DNA of 64,000 nucleotides, from NCBI GenBank assembly GCA_038326655.1, contig JBBQKG010000004.1:74297-138296 (forward strand). The letters run 5' to 3'. Of the stretch, positions 24,171-31,005 are shown piece by piece. The notes below the pieces were generated by a model, which saw only the letters and a program-made list of their open reading frames with translations, made no database searches and had not been told where the DNA came from. Positions within the stretch are counted from its first letter, which is position 1; each line of letters begins with the position of its first letter. Origin of the DNA: JBBQKG01 sp038326655. Lineage in GTDB: Bacteria > Actinomycetota > Thermoleophilia > Solirubrobacterales > JBBDJG01. The translations under genes and the position numbers were made by a program.

Positions 24171-24872
24171 CTAGCTTGGCCGAAGCGGCGTGATCACGAT
24201 GCGGCGGAAGGGCTCGTCGCCCTCGCTGTGGGTATCCACGTCGGGCCGGTCCTTGAGGTACACGTGCACGACCCTGCGCTCGGCCGCGCCCATCGAGTCG
24301 AGCTCCACGGCGCGCCCATAGCGCAGCGCATCCGCGACCCCGCGGTCGGCCTGTCGCTGCAGCACCGACTCGCGGCGCTCGCGGTAGCCGCCCGCGTCGA
24401 TCACGACCCGCTTGCGCTCCTCCGCGCCCCGGAACGCGGCCTGGCCACAGAGGAACTGCAGCGAATCGATCGTGTGGCCGTGCTTGCCGATCACGAGCCC
24501 AAGGTCGGGCCCGCTGATGTTCGCCCGCACCTCCTCTGCGGTCTCCTCGACGTCCACGCTCGCGCGCACGCCGAGATAGGAGATCGTGCGCCGGACGATC
24601 TCCCGCACGCGCTCGCGAGGCTCGTCCGGCCAGGTAAAATCCTTCTCGGCAATGCGCCAGGCGTCGAGGTCCGCGATCGCAGCGACCCGCACGTAGCCCT
24701 CCTCGGCGTCGCCCGCGGCGGGTCGCTCCTCCAGCACCTCGAACTCGACCTGCTCGACGTCGAGCCCGGGATAGCGCTGCTCGAGTTGCTTCATCGCCGC
24801 CCATTTCGCGGCGCCAAGACTGCTTCCGTCCGCCTCGGCTCGACCGTCGGCCTCGACCTCGGAAGCGCTCAC
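24171..24872 (-). CDS. jag: Jag/KhpB-type RNA-binding protein (Jag-N, KH, R3H)
   Basis: The 233-residue protein begins with a Jag-N domain (phrase 'AAKWAAMKQLEQRYPGLD'), then a KH domain with 'GLVIGKHGHTIDSLQFL' and a C-terminal R3H-like region with 'GGYRERRESVLQRQAD'. Jag/KhpB binds small RNAs and influences cell elongation in Gram-positive bacteria. The GTG at 24870-24872 overlaps the yidC stop (GTGA). The neighbourhood yidC-jag-rsmG is conserved. Confidence 0.92.
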   Translation of the reverse strand: MSASEVEADGRAEADGSSLGAAKWAAMKQLEQRYPGLDVEQVEFEVLEERPAAGDAEEGYVRVAAIADLDAWRIAEKDFTWPDEPRERVREIVRRTISYLGVRASVDVEETAEEVRANISGPDLGLVIGKHGHTIDSLQFLCGQAAFRGAEERKRVVIDAGGYRERRESVLQRQADRGVADALRYGRAVELDSMGAAERRVVHVYLKDRPDVDTHSEGDEPFRRIVITPLRPS

Positions 24873-25684
24873 CTGCGCCGACGCTTCTTCTTCCGTGGCG
24901 GGGGTGGAGGCGCCCTGCCGTCGCCGGCCCCGACAGCCACGGGCACCTTCTCCTGGTCGCCCTCGCCGGACTTCGCCGTGCGGCGCGGCGGCTTCCCCTG
25001 GGCCGCCAGGACAGGCTGTGGTGGTGGCGACAGCCGGCGCACGACCAGCTGCTGCCCGAGGGTCCAGAAGTTGGTCGTGATCCAATACAGGATCAGGCCC
25101 GCCGGGAAATTCGGGATCAGCGCCGCAAAGAACAGCGGCAGCAGCAGCATGATCCGTTGCTGGGTCTTGTCGACGCTCACCGACATCACCATCGTGGAGG
25201 CGACCTGCGAGCCGATGAACAGGATCATCAGCACCACCAGCTCGCCCCCGTGCGCCTTCGCCGCGAGATCGTGGATGAACAGGAACGACTGCTGTCCCGA
25301 CTCCTCCACGCGCCGGCTGAACCCGCTGCTTCGCAGCAGGTAGAACAGCGACATGAAGATCGGCAGCTGGAGCAGCAGCGGCAGGCACGAGGAGAACGGG
25401 TTCACCTTGTTCTCCTGGTAGAAGCGCATCATCGCCTGGTTCATCGCCTGGCGATCGCCCTTGTACTTCTCCTGAAGCTCCTTGATCTGAGGCTGGAGCG
25501 CGCGGAGCGCGTTCATCGACTTGATCTGCTTGATCGTGAGCGGCACGATCGCGAGCCGCACGAGCACCGTGAGACCGATGATCGAGAGGCCCCAGTCCAG
25601 GCCGAGATCGTCGTGCAACCGCAGCAGCAGCCAGTTGGCGCAGTCGACCAGGGGCTGCAGTACGTTCGCGAAGACCGGTGTCAT
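24869..25684 (-). CDS. yidC: Membrane protein insertase YidC
   Basis: The 271-residue Oxa1/YidC insertase has five hydrophobic segments, the cytoplasmic hairpin with 'LRALQPQIKELQEKYKGDRQ' and the groove Arg in 'LTVLVRLAIVPLT'. It lacks the large periplasmic domain of proteobacterial YidC, as usual for Gram-positives. The tail is Pro-rich and strongly basic, likely ribosome-binding. The start overlaps the yidD stop by four bases and the end overlaps jag. Confidence 0.95.
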   Translation of the reverse strand: MTPVFANVLQPLVDCANWLLLRLHDDLGLDWGLSIIGLTVLVRLAIVPLTIKQIKSMNALRALQPQIKELQEKYKGDRQAMNQAMMRFYQENKVNPFSSCLPLLLQLPIFMSLFYLLRSSGFSRRVEESGQQSFLFIHDLAAKAHGGELVVLMILFIGSQVASTMVMSVSVDKTQQRIMLLLPLFFAALIPNFPAGLILYWITTNFWTLGQQLVVRRLSPPPQPVLAAQGKPPRRTAKSGEGDQEKVPVAVGAGDGRAPPPPPRKKKRRRR

Positions 25685-25920
25685 CTGAACAGGCGCTGGG
25701 CGTTCACGGGGTCATGGCCGCCGTGGCTGAACGGGTTGCAGCGAACCAGGCGCCAGCCGGCCAGAACCGTGCCGCGGAGCGGTCCGTGCGCGCGCAGCGC
25801 CTCCACCGCGTAGGCGGAGCAGGTCGGCTCGTACTTGCACCGCCGAGGGAGCGCCGGCGACACGAAGCGCTGGTAGAAGCGGATCGGAGCAGCGAGCACC
25901 TTTGCCGCCAAGCGCCTCAT
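25681..25920 (-). CDS. yidD: Membrane protein insertion efficiency factor YidD
   Basis: The 79-residue protein is a clear YidD: 'IRFYQRFVSPALPRRCKYEPT' region with 'CKYEPTCSAYAVEAL' and 'WRLVRCNPFSHGGHDPV'. YidD assists YidC-dependent insertion. The ATG at 25918-25920 overlaps the rnpA stop; open sequence upstream belongs to rnpA in another frame. Confidence 0.94.
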   Translation of the reverse strand: MRRLAAKVLAAPIRFYQRFVSPALPRRCKYEPTCSAYAVEALRAHGPLRGTVLAGWRLVRCNPFSHGGHDPVNAQRLFR

Positions 25921-26339
25921 CACTCGTCCCCCCGGTCGGTTTCGCCCAGCTTCGCGAACAACGATTCGAGATCGGCTCGGACGGCTGCAAGGCCTCCGCG
26001 CTCGGCGACCTGAGCCGAGCCCTGGCGCGCGACAACGACGTGGTCGTGTTTCGGCGACACGCGCTCCTGCATGCTCCAGAACGCCTCTCGGAGCAACCGC
26101 TTGACCCTGTTTCGCTCCACCGCGCCCCCGACGCGCCGGCCCACCGAGACGCCGAACCGGATCTCGGAGGACGCCGGAGCGTCGGCACCGGACGATCCAT
26201 CGCTGGTTTCTTCTCGTGGAAACGCATAGAGCACGAAGTGACGGCTCGAGGCCGAGCGACCCTGGCGATAGACACGCTGGAAGTCGGCGCTTCGAGACAG
26301 ACGCGGGCGCCTCCGGGTCGTTCCTCGGGGGCGATCCAC
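25920..26339 (-). CDS. rnpA: Ribonuclease P protein component
   Basis: This 139-residue basic protein binds the catalytic RNase P RNA and helps tRNA 5' maturation. The RNR motif is 'GGAVERNRVKRLLREAF' near residue 75-90, and the N-terminal 'LSRSADFQRVYRQG' segment is typical. It has a slightly long loop (about 47-58) and an acidic tail. The start is GTG at 26337-26339, 11 bases after the rpmH stop. Gene order rpmH-rnpA-yidD-yidC is the classic arrangement. Confidence 0.94.
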   Translation of the reverse strand: MDRPRGTTRRRPRLSRSADFQRVYRQGRSASSRHFVLYAFPREETSDGSSGADAPASSEIRFGVSVGRRVGGAVERNRVKRLLREAFWSMQERVSPKHDHVVVARQGSAQVAERGGLAAVRADLESLFAKLGETDRGDE

Positions 26340-26350
26340 CGAGCGTCCCG

Positions 26351-26485
26351 CTAGACGGTGAGCCGGTCGCGCCCCTTTTTGCGACGGCGCTGGATCGTGA
26401 GTCGGCCGGCACGCGTGCGCATCCTCGCTCGGAAGCCGTGCGTACGTGCGCGCTTGCGTCTTTTTGGCTGGTAGGTTCGCTTCAC
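26351..26485 (-). CDS. rpmH: 50S ribosomal protein L34
   Basis: The 44-residue, very basic protein is L34: it starts (V/M)KRTYQPKRRKRART and contains 'HGFRARMRTRAGR'. GTG at 26483-26485 is the start. It reads away from dnaA, as in most bacteria, with the shared 269-base intergenic region carrying promoters for both. A TATACT box on the minus strand at 26528-26533 may serve rpmH. Confidence 0.97.
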   Translation of the reverse strand: MKRTYQPKRRKRARTHGFRARMRTRAGRLTIQRRRKKGRDRLTV

Positions 26486-26754
26486 CGTGCGGCCTCGAGG
26501 CGCGGGTGGGGGGCCCGCTGGACCGTCAGTATAAAGAGTCGTTCTTCGGCTCTTCGCAGCACCTCGCAGCGCACGCCGCCGGCGCAAGATGTTTTTCCCC
26601 GGCAATTGCGGCATGCGCCCGGGATGCCTCGATCGAAGCCCGGTCGCGCTCGCGGCGCGTTGTAGAATCGCCGCGCCTGGGCACCCCGGCAATCCCGCGC
26701 CGGGCGCCCCCATCCTCATCGCCTCACACCCCCTCTGCGAAGGGGTGTTCGACC
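26486..26754. promoter_or_regulatory. rpmH-dnaA divergent intergenic region
   Basis: This is 269 bases without a gene. A minus-strand -10 like TATACT is at 26528-26533 for rpmH. A plus-strand TAGAAT at 26663-26668 is a possible -10 for dnaA. I see no clear DnaA boxes here, so the origin is more likely on the other side of dnaA. Confidence 0.4.
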
Positions 26755-28101
26755 CTGCCTTCAGATCCAGAACTCGACAAGACCTGGGACGCGTTCACCG
26801 AACGCCTGCGCCTGGGCGTCCCGGACGATGTCTACCGCGTGTGGCTCGAGCCTCTACGGGCGGTCGCGCTCAGGGACGGCGTCCTCTACGTCGAGGCCCC
26901 GCAGCAGACGCGACACTGGGTGTGCCGCCGATTCGGCGCCAAGCTGTCCGCCACAGCCACGTCACTCGGCCCATCGCTCCAACGCGTCGAGATCGTGGAG
27001 GAGCGCGGCGCGCCCTCCACCGCGGAGATTGCCGATCCCGTGCTGCCTCGCACCCTGAACCCGGCTTATCGCTTCGAGGAATTCGTGATCGGCAGCGCCA
27101 ACCGCTTCGCTCATGCGGCGTCGCTCGCGGTCGCGGAGCTCCCCGCGCAGGCCTACAACCCGCTGTTCGTCTGCGGCCCGCCCGGTGTCGGCAAGACACA
27201 CCTGCTCAACGCGATCGGCAACTACACGGTGCTCAACGACAGCTCGCTCGGGGTCCGATACGCAACCGCCGAGACATTCACCGGCCAGTTCACCAACGCC
27301 CTCCGAGCTGGCGAGATCCAATCGTTCAAGAACGACTACCGGCTCGCCGACGTGCTGCTGCTCGACGACGTCCAGTTCTTCGAGAACAAGACCCGCACCG
27401 GCGAGGAGCTGCTCCACACCTTCGAGGTGCTGCTCGCAACCGGCGCCCAGGTCGTGCTCGCCGCCGACCGGCCACCATCCGCGATGCCGGCGCTCGATCC
27501 GAGGCTCCGTGACCGCCTCGAGTCGGGCCTGATCGTAGACCTCCACCTGCCCGACTTCGAGACGCGCCTCTCGATCATCAAGAAACGCGCCGGGCGCCGT
27601 TATTCGACCGGCGAGCAGCAGGGCGCGCTCGAGTTCCTGGCGCGTCAGGTCTCCTCAAGCGTTCACGCGCTCGAGGGCGCGCTCACCCGCGTGCGTGCGT
27701 ATGCGTCGCTGACCCAGCAACCCCTCACCACGAGCCTCGTCGAGCACGTGCTGGCGAGCCTCTATGCGGACGGGTCGGCGATCGACAAGCAGTCGCTCAC
27801 TCCCACCGTCGAGCGCATTCAGGCCACCACCTCCAATGCGCTCGACCTGCCCGTTCCTGCCCTGAGCTCACCCAGACGTGGCCGCCAAGTTGTTTATGCT
27901 CGCCAGGTGGCGATGTACCTCTGCCGCGAGCTCACCGACCTCTCGCTTCCCGCGATCGGACAGAGGTTCGGAGGCCGCGATCACTCCACCGTCCTGCACG
28001 CGTGCCGTCAGGTGAGGAACCGTATCCTCACCGACCCGTCCACGCGCGAGCTTGTGGAAAACATCATCACCCAGCTCGGTCACCCGGCGGACAAGGCGTA
28101 A
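26755..28101 (+). CDS. dnaA: Chromosomal replication initiator protein DnaA
   Basis: DnaA melts oriC and loads the helicase. Domain I is residues 5-80, the AAA+ domain starts near 105 ('YRFEEFVIGSANRFAHAA') with Walker A GPPGVGKTH and Walker B 'LLLDDVQFF', and domain IV ends with the box-binding 'GGRDHSTVLHACRQV'. Domain II is very short. No ATG, GTG or TTG lies in frame between the putative -10 box at 26663 and the conserved N-terminus. A CTG at 26755 with AAGGGG nine bases before it fits best and gives 448 residues. An in-frame GTG near 26506 would add 83 unlikely residues. Confidence 0.93.
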   Translation: MPSDPELDKTWDAFTERLRLGVPDDVYRVWLEPLRAVALRDGVLYVEAPQQTRHWVCRRFGAKLSATATSLGPSLQRVEIVEERGAPSTAEIADPVLPRTLNPAYRFEEFVIGSANRFAHAASLAVAELPAQAYNPLFVCGPPGVGKTHLLNAIGNYTVLNDSSLGVRYATAETFTGQFTNALRAGEIQSFKNDYRLADVLLLDDVQFFENKTRTGEELLHTFEVLLATGAQVVLAADRPPSAMPALDPRLRDRLESGLIVDLHLPDFETRLSIIKKRAGRRYSTGEQQGALEFLARQVSSSVHALEGALTRVRAYASLTQQPLTTSLVEHVLASLYADGSAIDKQSLTPTVERIQATTSNALDLPVPALSSPRRGRQVVYARQVAMYLCRELTDLSLPAIGQRFGGRDHSTVLHACRQVRNRILTDPSTRELVENIITQLGHPADKA

Positions 28102-28244
28102 AGGGCCTAACCGGTGCACAGCTTTCTCCACAGCCTCTTCCCGGCTTCCCGTGCGACACGACACGGTCTGCACACAGCTTCCACAGCGTTACAACCATCA
28201 ATCTCTAAGACTCAGATCACTTGGATCAGATTGGGAGGATGGTC
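28102..28244. other. Probable origin of replication (oriC), dnaA-dnaN spacer
   Basis: The 143-base spacer is poorer in GC than its surroundings toward dnaN and holds several degenerate DnaA-box-like sites: TTCTCCACA near 28124-28132, CTGCACACA near 28168 and CTTCCACAG near 28178. A better one (TTTTCCACA on the minus strand) lies at the 3' end of dnaA near 28056. Gene direction flips around this area: minus to the left, plus to the right. That fits bidirectional replication from here. Confidence 0.55.
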
Positions 28245-29366
28245 GTGAAGCTGAGCTGTGGACGGCAGGCACTGTTGTCCGAGCTGCAGGTGGTCGCGCG
28301 CGCCGCCGCAACCCGAGGCGCGATCCAGGCACTCTCCGGCGTGCGTCTGACGACCACCGACACCGGCATCGAGCTGGCTGCGACCGACACCGAGATCGCC
28401 CTGCGCTCTTCACTCGAGGCCGATGTCGAGCGACCCGGGGTGGTGCTGTTGCCGGCGAGGCTCTTGGTGGAGATCCTTCGTGCGCTCGATGGTGACTCGG
28501 TCTCGCTCGAGCAGCGTGCGGAGGCGGGTGAGGTGACCGTTAGCTCCGAGCGCGCAAACTTTTCATTGCGAACCCTGCTCGCGAACGACTTTCCACGCAT
28601 CCCCGAGCCCCCCGACGCGGCCGCGGTGGAGCTGCCTGCCAAGGCCGTTGCCCAGACCATCGACCGCGTTGCCAAAGCGGTTTCCCGGGACGAGACCCGT
28701 CCGGTCCTGACCGGCATCCTCGTCTCGGTCGGCGCGGATGGCCTCCGGATGGTCGCGACCGACTCCTATCGGCTGAGCGTCAAGGAGACCCCGCTCGGCG
28801 ACGAGGCGCGCGAGCCTTTCGAGGCGAACGTTCCGGCTCGCGCCCTGCAGGAGCTGGGGCGGATCTCGGCGGAGACCGGTGCCGAGACGATCTCGTTCGC
28901 GGCCCAGGACAACCAGGTTGTGTTCGGGGTCGAACGAATGACGCTCTCCTCACGGTTGATCGATGGTCAATTCCCGAACTATCAGCAACTGCTCCCCGAC
29001 ACCTACGAGCACGAGCTCCGCGTGAGCCGTGACGAGCTGCTCTCGGTCGTGCGCCGGGTGAGCATCCTGGCCCAGCGCACCGCGCCACTGCGCCTGCGGT
29101 TCGAGACCGGCGCCGTGACGTTGTCGGCGCAGACCCCCGATGTGGGCGAGGCGTCGGAGACGGTGCCGATCAGCTACGAGGGCGAGCCGCTCGAGATCGG
29201 GTTCAACCCGCAGTTCCTCCAGGACGGACTGGACAGCGTCGATGCCGACGATCTCGTGATCAAGCTGATCAGCCCGCTCCGCCCGGGGCTGCTCGAGGCG
29301 GCGGGCGAAGAGGACGGTCAGGGGAAGTTCCTCTACCTGATCATGCCCGTCCGCCTGAACGTCTGA
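28245..29366 (+). CDS. dnaN: DNA polymerase III sliding clamp (beta subunit)
   Basis: The 373-residue protein forms the ring clamp that tethers the polymerase. It shows the three-domain beta pattern with 'RPVLTGILVSVGADGLRMVATDSYRLSV' in pieces ('ATDSYRLS' near 180), 'DGQFPNY' and the C-terminal 'LYLIMPVRL'. I chose GTG at 28245 because GGGAGG ends six bases before it; the ATG at 28239 abuts the site. Gene order dnaA-dnaN-recF is canonical. Confidence 0.96.
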   Translation: MKLSCGRQALLSELQVVARAAATRGAIQALSGVRLTTTDTGIELAATDTEIALRSSLEADVERPGVVLLPARLLVEILRALDGDSVSLEQRAEAGEVTVSSERANFSLRTLLANDFPRIPEPPDAAAVELPAKAVAQTIDRVAKAVSRDETRPVLTGILVSVGADGLRMVATDSYRLSVKETPLGDEAREPFEANVPARALQELGRISAETGAETISFAAQDNQVVFGVERMTLSSRLIDGQFPNYQQLLPDTYEHELRVSRDELLSVVRRVSILAQRTAPLRLRFETGAVTLSAQTPDVGEASETVPISYEGEPLEIGFNPQFLQDGLDSVDADDLVIKLISPLRPGLLEAAGEEDGQGKFLYLIMPVRLNV

Positions 29367-29379
29367 GGGCGGCGCGCCG

Positions 29380-30483
29380 GTGCAGGTCCGGAGCCTCACC
29401 GTCCGGGACTTTCGTAACCACGAGCGCGCTCGGCTCACGCTCGATGACGGCGTGACCGTGCTCGAAGGTCCCGTGGGAGCCGGAAAGACGAATCTGATCG
29501 AGGCGCTCTTCGTGGCCTGCACGAGCCGGTCTTTCCGGACGTCCAACGATCGCGAGCTGATCCGCTTCGAGGCTCCCGTCGCCCACACCTCGGTCGCGAT
29601 CGATGATCAGGCCGGGCTTCCGCATCGGTTGGAGGTCGTGATCCAGCGTGCCGGCGCGAAGGTGATGAAGCTCGACGGCGCCCGCGTCGAGCGACCCGGC
29701 GACGTCGACGTGCGTCCCCTCGTGTGCGTGTTCGCACCTGACCGGCTCGAGCTGATCAAGGCTGCCGCGGGCGCTCGCCGAGCGCATCTCGACGAGATCG
29801 TGGCTGCGCTCCGGCCGGCCAGGCGCGACACGCGTCGCGCTTACGCCCGCGCGCTGGCGCAGCGCAACAGCCTGCTCGGAAGGGTGCGCGCCGGCCACGC
29901 GCCGGCCGGGTCGCTGGTTGGCTGGACCCAGGAGCTCGCGCGTCACGGCGCTCAGATGATGTCCGACAGGAAGGGCGTCGCCGACCTGCTCCTGCCCCAT
30001 TTCTCCGAGCACGCCGCCGACCTCGGGCTCGAGGGAGCGGCAACGCTCGCGTACAAGCCACGCTCCGCCGCGGCAGACGTCGAGGGCCTGGCCGAGGAGC
30101 TGACGGCGGCGCTCGCGGCGGACCTCGAGCGCGGCTTCACCACCCACGGCCCACACCGGGACGAGCTGTCGATCGAGCTCTCGGGCCGCCCGCTCCGCCG
30201 GTTCGGCTCACAGGGCCAGCAGCGCCTCGGGCTGCTGGCGCTCCTGCTGTCCGAGCGAGACGTGCTCGCCGCGGCGCGCGCCGGGATGCCCCTGTTGCTG
30301 CTGGACGACGTGCTGAGCGAGCTCGACGATGTGCGACGCGACCGCCTCCTCGACCTGCTGGAACGTGGCGGCCAGACGCTCATCACGACCGCCGATCCGG
30401 ACGCCGTCGGCCCGAGCCGCCGCTTTGGGCGCATCCGGGTCGAGCTCGGCTCCGTGGCCGAGATCGAGCACGCTCCGGCATGA
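29380..30483 (+). CDS. recF: DNA replication/repair protein RecF
   Basis: The 367-residue SMC-like ATPase acts at gaps with RecR/RecO. It has 'LTVRDFRNHERARLTL', Walker A 'EGPVGAGKTNLIEAL', the ABC-type signature region 'FGSQGQQRLGLLALLLSE' and Walker B 'LLLLDDVLSELD'. Start is GTG at 29380, 13 bases after dnaN. The stop overlaps the ATG of the DUF721 gene. Confidence 0.95.
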   Translation: MQVRSLTVRDFRNHERARLTLDDGVTVLEGPVGAGKTNLIEALFVACTSRSFRTSNDRELIRFEAPVAHTSVAIDDQAGLPHRLEVVIQRAGAKVMKLDGARVERPGDVDVRPLVCVFAPDRLELIKAAAGARRAHLDEIVAALRPARRDTRRAYARALAQRNSLLGRVRAGHAPAGSLVGWTQELARHGAQMMSDRKGVADLLLPHFSEHAADLGLEGAATLAYKPRSAAADVEGLAEELTAALAADLERGFTTHGPHRDELSIELSGRPLRRFGSQGQQRLGLLALLLSERDVLAAARAGMPLLLLDDVLSELDDVRRDRLLDLLERGGQTLITTADPDAVGPSRRFGRIRVELGSVAEIEHAPA

Positions 30484-30809
30484 GCAGGCCTCCGCGCACA
30501 CGCCCCCAGAGCCTGAGCGCCGCGCTCGGAGAGATCCGCGACCGCCTCGCACCGCCGGACCTGCTCGGCGAGGTTCAGAGCCGGTGGCGAGCGGTGGCCG
30601 GCGAGCAGGTCGCGGAGGAGGCCTGGCCGGACCTCGAGCGGGCCGGCACGGTGACCGTGCGATGCCGGTCGGCGGTGTGGGCGGCCGAGCTCACGATGCT
30701 CGCGGAGGAATTGCTCGAGCGCTTGAACGAGCAGCTCCCGCGGGAGCGTCGAGTGCGCACTTTAAAGTTCACTGCGGCGCCCGCCCGCGGGCCCCGCCGC
30801 AGTCTGTAG
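30480..30809 (+). CDS. DciA-like DUF721 protein
   Basis: This 109-residue protein has the DUF721 core: 'LAPPDLLGEVQSRWRAVAG' and 'VTVRCRSAVWAAELTMLAEE'. The domain is that of DciA, the ancestral helicase-operator protein that loads DnaB in bacteria without DnaC. Its position between recF and gyrB is conserved in actinobacteria. ATG overlaps the recF stop, so it is coupled. Confidence 0.87.
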   Translation: MSRPPRTRPQSLSAALGEIRDRLAPPDLLGEVQSRWRAVAGEQVAEEAWPDLERAGTVTVRCRSAVWAAELTMLAEELLERLNEQLPRERRVRTLKFTAAPARGPRRSL

Positions 30810-30833
30810 AGCCAGGCCCTGGAATAGCTCATT

Positions 30834-30853
30834 TTTCCCATTCTGATGGGAAA
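30834..30853 (+). terminator. Short palindrome downstream of the DUF721 gene
   Basis: Perfect eight-base arms TTTCCCAT and ATGGGAAA flank the loop TCTG. An ATTT follows and an ATTTTT precedes it. This could end the dnaN-recF-DUF721 transcript or be an operator for gyrB, whose start is 150 bases further on. Confidence 0.35.
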
Positions 30854-31005
30854 TTTGCGCGCTCGAGGCATACTGATTCGCGAGTCGATCTGCTACCATC
30901 ACGGTACTGACTTGGGTGCCCCCCAGGCGCGCGCAGATTGCTTTCTGAACGCCGCGCGCGCAATTACCGGCGGCACTCGTCCAGAACAGGTTTCGGAGGT
31001 TTTTG

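Noticed and set aside
26446..26754. N-terminal extension of DnaA by about 100 residues
   Set aside because: The extension is low-complexity, runs antisense through the rpmH start region and lies upstream of a plausible dnaA -10 box. DnaA homology begins only after the CTG.
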